Source: Nitrospirota bacterium (lineage in GTDB: Bacteria; Nitrospirota; Thermodesulfovibrionia; Thermodesulfovibrionales; UBA1546). Taken from it: a DNA stretch of 55,103 nucleotides. Position 1 is the stretch's first letter; each line of letters begins with the position of its first letter. Below, one piece after another: positions 33,769 through 41,634 of the stretch. Under the pieces are notes generated by a model, which saw nothing but the letters and a program-made list of their open reading frames with translations, had not been told where the DNA came from and made no database searches. The stretch is taken from assembly GCA_021824065.1 (NCBI GenBank), contig JAKALU010000006.1, positions 1-55,103 on the forward strand. Direction: 5' to 3'. The position numbers were made by a program, and so were the translations under genes.

Positions 33769-34064
33769 AATGATTCACCTGCCTTTATTTTGTCTGTAAA
33801 AAATGAAGTAAGGATAAAACCTTCTCCATTTTCTACTCTTACAGCTACCAATAAATATTTCTTAGTAACTGGTGTTTGTTCATACAATTTATAATAAAGC
33901 AAAACCTCCGGCTCATGCTTGCTTTTCTTTATTCTATCAGGTGCTAATAAAGTTTCTCTAATCTTTTCTTTTTGCTCTGACATTTCAGCCCTTGTGAGAA
34001 TGTGTTCCCATCTATTGTCAGTTAGCCTTATACTACGTCCTAAATAGTCTTTCAATAATATCAT
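33756..34064 (-). CDS. Possible PBECR2-like nuclease toxin
   Basis: The 102 residues contain RLTDNRWEHILTR, IRETLLAPDRIKKSKHEPEVLLYYKLY, KKYLLVAVR and FILTSFFTDKIKAGESLW. This arrangement resembles the phage Barnase-EndoU-ColicinE5/D-RelE-like nuclease family (PBECR2), by recall. Candidate catalytic residues are the histidine in WEHI, the lysine/histidine in KKSKHE and the Thr/Lys near the end. Its ATG directly follows the stop of a truncated RelE-like frame. A toxin role is inferred from context with the antitoxin at 34138 and the DUF2283 gene. Confidence 0.5.
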   Translation of the reverse strand: MILLKDYLGRSIRLTDNRWEHILTRAEMSEQKEKIRETLLAPDRIKKSKHEPEVLLYYKLYEQTPVTKKYLLVAVRVENGEGFILTSFFTDKIKAGESLWER

Positions 34065-34148
34065 TTATAAATTTGAGGAAGGATATTTTTTAGTAAGCCT
34101 TTTAAGCTCTCTTGAGAAATTATCTGAAGGAACGATCTTATAGCTCAT
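34065..34148 (-). pseudogene. RelE/ParE toxin remnant, first 27 residues
   Basis: A frame overlapping the antitoxin stop by 11 bases, starting MSYKIVPSDNFSRELKRLTKKYPS, which matches the usual start of RelE/ParE-type toxins (beta strand, then the F-x-(R/K)-x-L-K-x-L-x-K-K-(Y/H)-P helix). It stops after 27 codons. The remaining ~60 residues with the catalytic core are absent, and the PBECR-like gene begins at the very next base. Confidence 0.6.
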
Positions 34149-34338
34149 TGAGCAGTTCTTCGATTGTTTTCATCTTCCTTTTGCCGGCAAGCATAGCCTT
34201 GACCTCTGACACAGATTCCTTCAACCCGAGTAGAACCCTCTGTTTCTGTATTTCCTTCATAAGATGCTCCCATTCTTTAAAAGGTATCACCACATTCGTT
34301 TTATGCCCTTTTCTGTCAGTAATATACTGAATCTGCAT
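34138..34338 (-). CDS. Type II antitoxin-like protein
   Basis: The 66 residues (IQYITDRKGHKTNVVIPFKEWEHLMKEIQ) resemble small Phd/RelB-type antitoxins: a short N-terminal beta region for DNA binding with the VVIP-x-x-EWE pattern, then a long charged helix (about 45-66) that would wrap a toxin. It overlaps the truncated RelE-like frame, which was presumably its original partner. Confidence 0.6.
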   Translation of the reverse strand: MQIQYITDRKGHKTNVVIPFKEWEHLMKEIQKQRVLLGLKESVSEVKAMLAGKRKMKTIEELLNEL

Positions 34339-34431
34339 TTTGCTTTTCTCCTCTTATAAACTTCTAAATTTGATGCTGCACTAAACAAAATTATTATTGC
34401 ATGATAAGTCTAAATACTGCAATAAATATCA

Positions 34432-37400
34432 TCATGCCTCAGCCAATTGCATTGAGATGACCTTTGACACGCCCGGCTCCTCCATTGTTATGCCATAGAT
34501 ATAGTCAGACGCCTCCATTGTCACTCTGTTATGGGTTATCACTATAAACTGTATATTTTTTGAGAGTTCCTTTAACATCTTCCCGAATCTCTCTGTGTTG
34601 GAATCATCAAGCGGTGCATCTGCCTCGTCGAGGATGCAGAGCGGGGTGGGTTTTATAAGGAAACTTGCAAAGAGAAGTGACAGGGCAGTGAGCGCCTTCT
34701 CGCCGCCTGAAAGGAGGCTTATGTTCTGGAATTTTTTGCCCGGCGGCTGGGCAATAATATCTATTCCTGTTTCAAGGATATTGTTTTCGTCTGTCATGAT
34801 AAGTTCAGCCCTGCCGCCTCCGAATAAAGTGGTGAAGACCTCCGAGAATCTTATCTTTAATGTCTCGAATGCCTCTCTGAGTTTTTTCCTTGTTGTGCTG
34901 TTTATCTTTGTTATCGCCTCTTCAAGCTCTGCTATTGATTTAACAAGATCCTCCTGCTGCTTTGTAAGAAACTCATATCTTGTGCTGAGTTCTTCATATT
35001 CTTCGAGTGTGCCGAGGTTTACAGGCCCGAGTTCCTGTATCTTTGTTCTTAGTTCAGCAAGGCGTTCCTCATCCTCAGGCAGCAGGGGTTCTACAACCAA
35101 TGTATCTATTTCTGCACCGTAATTTTGTCTTATGTTTTCAACAAGGTTCTCTATCCTAAGCCTGTGTTCAGCTCTTTCAACATCAAGTTCTGAGACCCTT
35201 GATGCGAGAGAATCTACCTCGTGCCTCAGTGCTTTGATGCGCTGCTCGTATGAAATAAGTCCCTGATTTTCCTGTTCGAGAGCCTCTCTTCTCACAGATA
35301 TCTTTTCTCTCAGGTCATCTGCATTAAGTATCATGCCTTTTATCTTTTCTTCATTCACGCTTATCTCTATCTCCCTCTGCGATATGCGGTCTTCAACAGA
35401 TTTTGTCTCATCAGTAAGGGAATTATTTTTCTGTAGCAGTTCTTCTATAGCAGCGTTGACTGTATCCCTCTCTTTCTGTATGGCTTCTATTTTTTCTCTG
35501 TGTGATGTTATAGAGACCCTCAGGTCTGCTACATATGCGCGCTGTTCTTCGTAATCTGTTTTCTTTTGGCTTATTTCTTCAAGAAGGTCTGACATGTCTT
35601 TTTCTGTAAGGTTCTTTTTTGATTCGCCTGCATTTATTACAGTTTCTCTTTCCTGAATCAGATTCCCGGTGGATTCTTTTTCCTTTGCAAGCTCTTCAAT
35701 CTCTATTGAGAGATACGCAAGCTTTCTGTCTGTCCTTTCTTTTTCCTCCTGATAGTTTTCAGATGTAAGTTTGGAAAGCGACATCTCTTTTTCCGCATTA
35801 ACGATTGCGGTTTCTATATCTCTGATATCTGACTCTTTTTCTGAAAGTTCTTGCTGCAGTCTGTTTAAATCTTCCTGCATGCGCTCTATTGAATTTTTCT
35901 TTTGTCCGATGATTTCTTCAATCTCTCTAAGCTCTCTTTTTCTTCTTAAGACCCCTCTGCCCTCTCCGCCGATGACTGCGCCTGAAGGCTCTACTATTTC
36001 ACCATCAAGGGTCACAAAAACTGTTGAATGTTGGATGTTGAATGTTGAATGAAGTTCAAGGGCTGTCTTCAGGTCTTTTACAATGAGGATATTTTTTAGA
36101 AGATTTCTTGCTATGTCTTCAAACGCCGCATCCACCTTAACAAAATCTATCGCCCTGCCGATTACGCCTTCCGGGACAACTGCTGCGTCATCAACTGCTT
36201 TAGGATTGAGCGTCATGAATGCCATTCTCCCGACACCTTTTGACTTCAAGGTAGAGATGGCAAGCTCGATGTCCTCAAGGGATTTAAGGATGAAAGAGTT
36301 GATCTTTTCTGAAAGGGCATTTTCAACTGCCTTTTCATATTCAGGGTCGACATTAAGGATGTCTGGCAGCGATGAAATAATATGGAGATTGGATCCCTCT
36401 GAAAGGATCTCACGGGCCGGGGCATCGAGGACGAGTTCCCTTAAGGATTCAAGACGGGATACATTGGAAGCAAGCTCTTCTTTTATCTGTGACAAATTAT
36501 TCCTGAGATGTTCAATTTTTTCTCTGGCGGAAGAAAGTTCTGATATATATATGACTTTCTTTTCATTAAGAAGGAGAACCTCGTTATTTTTGTTTCGAAG
36601 CGAACCCTCCACGCCTTTGATTGATGACTCTATGTCATTCAAGATTTTTCTCGAATCCTCTGAGTCTTTTATCAGTGCAGATTCTTTTCGCTCCAATGCA
36701 TCGAGCGATGTCTGCATCTTGCCCATCTCGTTTCTGAGATTGCTCAGTTCCTCTGACAGCCTGAAGATCTCTCTGCGTTTTTCCTCTACAATATTCTCTT
36801 TTTCTCCGAGTTCGTTTTCTAACATATCAATTAAATCATTCTTGGCCTTTAGTTCATCTTTAAGTCCGTCTATATCAGTTGAAAGTTTTGTCTCGATGCT
36901 GCTCAACTCTTCCTGCTTCTGGAGCAACTCTGCTCTCTTTGCCCCAAACTCATCTTTCTGTGCATACAACTTTACGAGGTATTCCTTCAGGTTATCTCTA
37001 TCCGTATTCGATACGGCAATCAATCTCTCGATTTCGGCTATTGCCTTTTCCATATCCCTGAATTCCTGCTGTAGCGCTTCGAGGAATTTTTCCTTTTGGA
37101 GGAGTTCGATGCGGTTTGTTTCCGCGGTATTTTCGAGCTTTGTGAGTTCTGCCCTTTTCAGCGTCTCATTTTCTTTGAAGGAATCATATTCTGCAAGTAT
37201 TTTTTCTAAAGACTCTTTTAGAATCTGATAATCCCTCTTTGCAATCTTAAGCTCTATTGCCCGCATCTCGGATGAGAGTCTCTTATATCTCTCAGCCTTT
37301 TTTGCCTGGCGGTCAAGGGCGTTTATCTGTCTTTTCACCTCTAAGACAATGTCATTTACTCTCTGAAGATTCAGCCTTGATGCCTCGAGCTTGTTCTGCG

Positions 37401-37941
37401 CCTCTATTCTCCTTACTTTATACTTCATGACCCCGGCAACTTCTTCGATGAGGAATCTCCTGTCCTGTGGTTTTGAACTCAGTATCGCTGCTATCCTGTC
37501 CTGCTCCAGTATCGAATAGCTTTTCACCTCGAGTCCTGTATCAAGGAACAGATCTTTTATATCCTTCAGCCTGCACACAGCCCGGTTTGCCATATACTCG
37601 CTTTCACCAGACCTGTAAAGCCGCCTTGTTACAGACGTCAGATTCTGGGAATCGTTTCCATTGTCCTGAGTGGGATCGCCTATCCCGGACACAACAAGGG
37701 TAACCTCTGCCATCCCCTTTGGTTTTTTTGTCGCAGAGCCGTTGAAAATCACTTCCTCCATCTTCTCACCCCTCAGGCTCTTTGCACTCTGTTCGCCTAA
37801 AACCCAGCGAAATGCATCAACTATATTGCTCTTCCCGCAGCCATTGGGACCGACTATGCATGTTATTCCCGGATGGAGATTGAACGCAGTTTTTTCGGAA
37901 AAAGACTTAAACCCTATAAGTTCGATTTTTTCTATTCGCAT
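34432..37941 (-). CDS. smc: Chromosome segregation protein SMC
   Basis: The 1169-residue ABC-type ATPase of the SMC condensin complex. The N-terminal head has Walker A GPNGCGKSNIVDAFRW, the middle is two long coiled coils around a hinge (about 520-640), and the C-terminal head has the signature LLSGGEKALTALSLLFASF and Walker B CILDEADAPLDD. The ATG at 37941 (MRIEKIELIGFKSF) is preferred over a TTG four codons upstream. Near residues 630-640 an in-frame run of TTGAATG units adds HSTFNIQHST just before the conserved VTLDGEIVEPSG strand. No scpA/B is nearby. Confidence 0.96.
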   Translation of the reverse strand: MRIEKIELIGFKSFSEKTAFNLHPGITCIVGPNGCGKSNIVDAFRWVLGEQSAKSLRGEKMEEVIFNGSATKKPKGMAEVTLVVSGIGDPTQDNGNDSQNLTSVTRRLYRSGESEYMANRAVCRLKDIKDLFLDTGLEVKSYSILEQDRIAAILSSKPQDRRFLIEEVAGVMKYKVRRIEAQNKLEASRLNLQRVNDIVLEVKRQINALDRQAKKAERYKRLSSEMRAIELKIAKRDYQILKESLEKILAEYDSFKENETLKRAELTKLENTAETNRIELLQKEKFLEALQQEFRDMEKAIAEIERLIAVSNTDRDNLKEYLVKLYAQKDEFGAKRAELLQKQEELSSIETKLSTDIDGLKDELKAKNDLIDMLENELGEKENIVEEKRREIFRLSEELSNLRNEMGKMQTSLDALERKESALIKDSEDSRKILNDIESSIKGVEGSLRNKNNEVLLLNEKKVIYISELSSAREKIEHLRNNLSQIKEELASNVSRLESLRELVLDAPAREILSEGSNLHIISSLPDILNVDPEYEKAVENALSEKINSFILKSLEDIELAISTLKSKGVGRMAFMTLNPKAVDDAAVVPEGVIGRAIDFVKVDAAFEDIARNLLKNILIVKDLKTALELHSTFNIQHSTVFVTLDGEIVEPSGAVIGGEGRGVLRRKRELREIEEIIGQKKNSIERMQEDLNRLQQELSEKESDIRDIETAIVNAEKEMSLSKLTSENYQEEKERTDRKLAYLSIEIEELAKEKESTGNLIQERETVINAGESKKNLTEKDMSDLLEEISQKKTDYEEQRAYVADLRVSITSHREKIEAIQKERDTVNAAIEELLQKNNSLTDETKSVEDRISQREIEISVNEEKIKGMILNADDLREKISVRREALEQENQGLISYEQRIKALRHEVDSLASRVSELDVERAEHRLRIENLVENIRQNYGAEIDTLVVEPLLPEDEERLAELRTKIQELGPVNLGTLEEYEELSTRYEFLTKQQEDLVKSIAELEEAITKINSTTRKKLREAFETLKIRFSEVFTTLFGGGRAELIMTDENNILETGIDIIAQPPGKKFQNISLLSGGEKALTALSLLFASFLIKPTPLCILDEADAPLDDSNTERFGKMLKELSKNIQFIVITHNRVTMEASDYIYGITMEEPGVSKVISMQLAEA
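36023..36050 (-). repeat. TTGAATG tandem repeat inside smc
   Basis: Four near-identical 7-base units GTTGAAT / GTTGGAT in a row on the plus strand, read by smc as STFNIQHST. Such TTGAATG runs are otherwise typical of intergenic repeats. Confidence 0.65.
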
Positions 37942-37993
37942 AAGAAAAAGCAAGATTGAATTTTATGCCATGTAGTATAACCTAAGAATATAT

Positions 37994-40474
37994 TCATGAC
38001 AAGTCTTTATCAATTAGCTTTAGCTCCTCTCTTGCCCTTCTCGAGAAGTAGCCTACAGGCTCGACCCTCAGATACTCTTTCCAGTGCCTCTTTGCCATTT
38101 TATTGTCTCCCAGCTTTTTATATATGAGGGCAAGTCTGTAGTGTGCGTTTGCAAAATCCGGGTCAATCTCGATAGCCTTTTTCTGGTACTCATATGCCGC
38201 ATCGATCATGCCCATATCATAATAGATCAGGCCGAGACTGCTGTAAGGAGCCGGACTCGATGGATTTACCTCTATGGATTTTTTGAATTCCTGAACAGCG
38301 TCATCGAATCTCTTTTCACGATAGGCTTTAATGCCATTCTTATAGAGTTCTTCTCCTTTATTTATAATCGTAGCTCTTTCATACATCTTCGTTGTCCTTC
38401 GGGCATCATCTCCCATGCCGAGCTCGTTGTATATGCCTATGAGAGCAGGGTATACATACATGAGGTTGCTGTTTAAGTCTAACGCCTTTTTAAGGTATTT
38501 TACTGCCGCCTTCCTGTCACCCTTTTTGATATAAACTATGCCTATGTTATAGAGTGTGGCGGCATCCTTTTTTGTGGCAAGTGCTTTTTTATAATATTTG
38601 ACGGACTCATCCAGATATCCGAGCTTACCATATGCATAGGCAATGCCCTTATATGAATCTAATAAATGGCTTAATAACGGAAAGTCTCTAACCTTGGAGA
38701 ATGCATCTATGGCCTCTCTGTAAAGCCCTATCTCATTATATATAAAACCCAGGAATGCATATGCCTTTGACGAGCCTGTTTCTTCAATGTTTCTCTTTAG
38801 CTCCCTTATTATATTCGAGCGGTAATATTCGTCATCCAGCTTTGCTACTGCTATGCCATATATCCCGTCGGCAGGTTTTATGAACCGGTATTCATCCTCC
38901 CTTATAACAGAGTCGTATTTACCGGCCCTTTTCAGATAAAGGAGCGATTGGTCATCCCAGTAAACCAGTGCCCAGTCAGGATGCAAAAGCAGGCTATTTG
39001 TCTCAGAAAGGACATCTGATATGCCTGCAATAGTAAAATAGTCAATAAGGATAGATTCACAACCATATGTCTTGTATATCTCATCCATCACAGATGGTTC
39101 CCACAATGCTATACTCCATTTTTCTAATAAATCATTTGGAAGATAGCCTCTGCCATCAATAAATGCTGACCTGCCGGGGAAATCCCTCCAAGTTATATAA
39201 CCACCCCAATGAAATGTGTTGAATATCCTTCCCGTAATACCTTTCATATCCATATACTTCAATGCGCCTTCAGGGAATTTGGCATAATTTATTCCAAAAC
39301 CAAATTCCTTTCGCCTTATATCAAAGGGCCCTGCCTTTATTATGGAAAATGTGGAGTAAAGGATAATCCAGATTGCAACAAGGGCTATCGCCAATCTTAA
39401 TCCGAAGGTCCCCCTTGCCCTAACCCTCTCCCACAAGGGGAGGGTGAAAAATGGAGATATATTCCTTGCCAGAACAGGGCCGGACACTATGCCGAGAAGG
39501 AATATAAACCGTATGGCTGTGAATGAAAGGAAAACGAAGGGTATTACAAGAAAGAGGTGAATAAGGGACGGATAATTTTTATCTTTTGCAGTGGACTGTG
39601 AACGATGAACTGCGAACCAATTCAGGATAAATGATATGACAACAGCCGCTGTCAAGAAGTATGGCCACTTAGTTGTCTGCCATGTAGGCGGTTTAAGTTC
39701 AGTAACTACTTGCCTCCACCAGTCTGAAGCAAGGACGCCGGCGCCATATGTATATTGACTTATAGGGTGTGGGTTTATTAGGGTTGCGGCAAAGGAGGTT
39801 AAAAAAATCAGTGTAATGGTCTTTAGTTGAGATGTAGAAGGTGTAATTAAAAAGTTCGTGCCTTTTTTGCTCAGGAATTGTTGGAGAATACCCCCAACAA
39901 TAAAAGACATGAATGGGATGAACATCAGGTTTATACTTGAGTGGATATTAGCCCAGAGCATATGGATAAAGGGAAGGGCATAAATATATTTTTTATTGTC
40001 ATAAACAAAGGCATTAAGACTATAAATACTGAAAGATAAAAATATCATGAGGAATGTATCAGGCCTTTCCACAAAGCGGTGTCGGGATACGAGAACAACC
40101 ATGGTCATTACAGCAATGGCAACGATATAGTTTTTATAAGGTCTAAGAGAATCCTTTAGAAGGATAAAGAATGCAGTGGTCACAGTAATTGCCTTTAGCA
40201 ATATCATGCCGTAGACATTAAATACGCGGAATACCATGTAATAAATAAGACCGAAAAGCCATGAGGTATAAGAAAATGGCATATCAAAGCTCGGATATAT
40301 AAAGGGCTCTTTAGCAGGCAGACCTTTCAGTTCCCATATCAGCCTTCCAAAGCTGAGATGCATCCATGTATCTGTGTCATCAATCTTATTAATGGCAAGG
40401 AGAAAGGTGGACACAAGGAAGAGGGACGTCAGGATACGCTGATAATTCAATCTGTTGACATCAAAGCTATTCAC
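37994..40474 (-). CDS. Polytopic membrane protein with C-terminal TPR domain
   Basis: The 826 residues have about ten membrane segments in the first ~375, a soluble region (about 375-540) and six or more TPR units to the end (YGKLGYLDESVKYYKKAL, YIKKGDRKAAVKYLKKAL, YREKRFDDAVQEFKKSI, YYDMGMIDAAYEYQKKAI). The early part (DDTDTWMHLSFGRLIWE, SYTSWLFGLIYY, RFVERPDTF) resembles membrane glycosyltransferase-like proteins, but the activity is unknown. The loop near residues 340-352 (LPLWERVRARG) is a translated dispersed repeat. It overlaps the upstream glycosyltransferase by 8 bases, suggesting a joint role in surface glycan or protein glycosylation. Confidence 0.8.
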   Translation of the reverse strand: MNSFDVNRLNYQRILTSLFLVSTFLLAINKIDDTDTWMHLSFGRLIWELKGLPAKEPFIYPSFDMPFSYTSWLFGLIYYMVFRVFNVYGMILLKAITVTTAFFILLKDSLRPYKNYIVAIAVMTMVVLVSRHRFVERPDTFLMIFLSFSIYSLNAFVYDNKKYIYALPFIHMLWANIHSSINLMFIPFMSFIVGGILQQFLSKKGTNFLITPSTSQLKTITLIFLTSFAATLINPHPISQYTYGAGVLASDWWRQVVTELKPPTWQTTKWPYFLTAAVVISFILNWFAVHRSQSTAKDKNYPSLIHLFLVIPFVFLSFTAIRFIFLLGIVSGPVLARNISPFFTLPLWERVRARGTFGLRLAIALVAIWIILYSTFSIIKAGPFDIRRKEFGFGINYAKFPEGALKYMDMKGITGRIFNTFHWGGYITWRDFPGRSAFIDGRGYLPNDLLEKWSIALWEPSVMDEIYKTYGCESILIDYFTIAGISDVLSETNSLLLHPDWALVYWDDQSLLYLKRAGKYDSVIREDEYRFIKPADGIYGIAVAKLDDEYYRSNIIRELKRNIEETGSSKAYAFLGFIYNEIGLYREAIDAFSKVRDFPLLSHLLDSYKGIAYAYGKLGYLDESVKYYKKALATKKDAATLYNIGIVYIKKGDRKAAVKYLKKALDLNSNLMYVYPALIGIYNELGMGDDARRTTKMYERATIINKGEELYKNGIKAYREKRFDDAVQEFKKSIEVNPSSPAPYSSLGLIYYDMGMIDAAYEYQKKAIEIDPDFANAHYRLALIYKKLGDNKMAKRHWKEYLRVEPVGYFSRRAREELKLIDKDLS
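39410..39450 (-). repeat. Dispersed repeat translated as LPLWERVRARG
   Basis: CCCTAACCCTCTCCCACAAGGGGAGGG-type palindromic unit in frame within the membrane protein gene, in a loop between membrane segments. This peptide is the usual translation of a very widespread C/G-rich bacterial repeat. Confidence 0.7.
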
Positions 40475-41417
40475 CCGGTGTTCTGCTCTCTGGTTTCTTG
40501 TAAATCGTATCTGTCAGATTCTGCAACTGGTGTTCTATCCCCTGGAAACGGCGGGCTATGGTGTGAAGTATTAGGCCGACAAATGCCACAAGAAGACCAG
40601 ACAATACCAGTCCCACTGCGAGAATTGCAGAGGGGATACGTTCGATGTACCCCGTAGAGACAAACTCTTTGATCACTACGATACCAGGGATAAAACCACA
40701 GATAATGAGAAACAATCCTATCGACCCAAATGCCCTCATCGGTTTGTAATCTCTAAATAGCGCAAAGATTGTATTAAAAATTAAAATACCATCTCTGAAT
40801 ATTTTAATCTTGGACTCGCTTTTTTCATGTCTCGGTGAGAGATTCACAGGGATTTCGGTAATCCGATAGCCACGTTCAAGACACTTTACAGTGAGCTCTG
40901 TCTCTATCTCAAACCCTGAACTGAGGACGGGTATGCTTTTAACAACACCTCTGCTGAGTGCACGGTAGCCAGATAACAAATCAGTTATGCCCACTTTAAA
41001 TATAGAGTTCAATATAAAGAGAAACAATTTGTTCCCTATCCTGTTAACCAGCTTAAACCGGCTGTCTGACTCTGTATGAAGCCTGGACCCGGTTACCATA
41101 TCGGCGTCGTCGTTTATAATGGGTTTTATAAGTTCATGCACTCTATCCGCCGGGTACGTACCGTCGCCATCGACTATCACATACACATCCGCATCCACCT
41201 GTCTGAACATAGAACGAACGACATTCCCCTTGCCCTGTCTCTTTTCCTTCTTGATTATGGCCCCTGCCCTTTCTGCTTCCTTTGCCGTGTTGTCTTTGGA
41301 GTTATTGTCAAAAACATATATATCTGCATCGGGTAGCTGTGACCTGAAATCCTGAACAACACTGGCTATAGTCTTTTCTTCGTTATAACATGGGATAAGG
41401 ATTGCAATTTTATTCAT
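40467..41417 (-). CDS. Family 2 glycosyltransferase with C-terminal membrane segments
   Basis: The 316 residues begin with the GT2 start IAILIPCYNEEKTIASVV, the metal-binding VIVDGDGTYPAD, TDLLSGYRALSRG and SSGFEIETELTVKCLERG, typical of dolichol-phosphate-mannose-synthase-like enzymes that charge a lipid carrier with sugar. Two hydrophobic segments (about 230-255 and 265-290) anchor the C-terminus. It precedes and overlaps the TPR membrane protein, which may use the lipid-linked sugar. Confidence 0.9.
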   Translation of the reverse strand: MNKIAILIPCYNEEKTIASVVQDFRSQLPDADIYVFDNNSKDNTAKEAERAGAIIKKEKRQGKGNVVRSMFRQVDADVYVIVDGDGTYPADRVHELIKPIINDDADMVTGSRLHTESDSRFKLVNRIGNKLFLFILNSIFKVGITDLLSGYRALSRGVVKSIPVLSSGFEIETELTVKCLERGYRITEIPVNLSPRHEKSESKIKIFRDGILIFNTIFALFRDYKPMRAFGSIGLFLIICGFIPGIVVIKEFVSTGYIERIPSAILAVGLVLSGLLVAFVGLILHTIARRFQGIEHQLQNLTDTIYKKPESRTPGE

Positions 41418-41599
41418 GATTATAATCTCACGTTCGCCCTAAAGATTTAGCATAAGGCTCGGAACCTCTATCAGAGGTGATAAAATATCGCCTGCCCAAT
41501 AAAGACAGAAAGTTCATATCGTGTCCCATATTAACACAATTTATAACTGGCTTCAATGCTATCTCGTCCCGAGACAACGGGGTGTTTGTTTCGGTTTGT

Positions 41600-41628
41600 T
41601 TGACCCGTTGTTGCTTCTGTGTCATAAT
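41600..41628 (+). promoter_or_regulatory. Promoter of the TPR lipoprotein gene
   Basis: TTGACC, 17 bases, CATAAT, then 6 bases to the ATG at 41635. The first -35 base is exactly 35 bases from the ATG, so transcription should begin at the start codon. The rest of 41418-41600 is intergenic between divergent genes, with a small hairpin (ACCTCT-ATC-AGAGGT) near 41467. Confidence 0.6.
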
Positions 41629-41634
41629 ACCAAC

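Noticed and set aside
36083-37228. Open frame of 381 codons on the plus strand
   Set aside because: It lies wholly antisense to smc and its Ser/Phe-rich translation is the mirror of SMC coiled-coil codons. No ribosome site or known domain.
41521-41634. Upstream extension of the TPR lipoprotein
   Set aside because: It would place 38 residues before a clear lipoprotein signal and would cover the promoter at 41600-41628.
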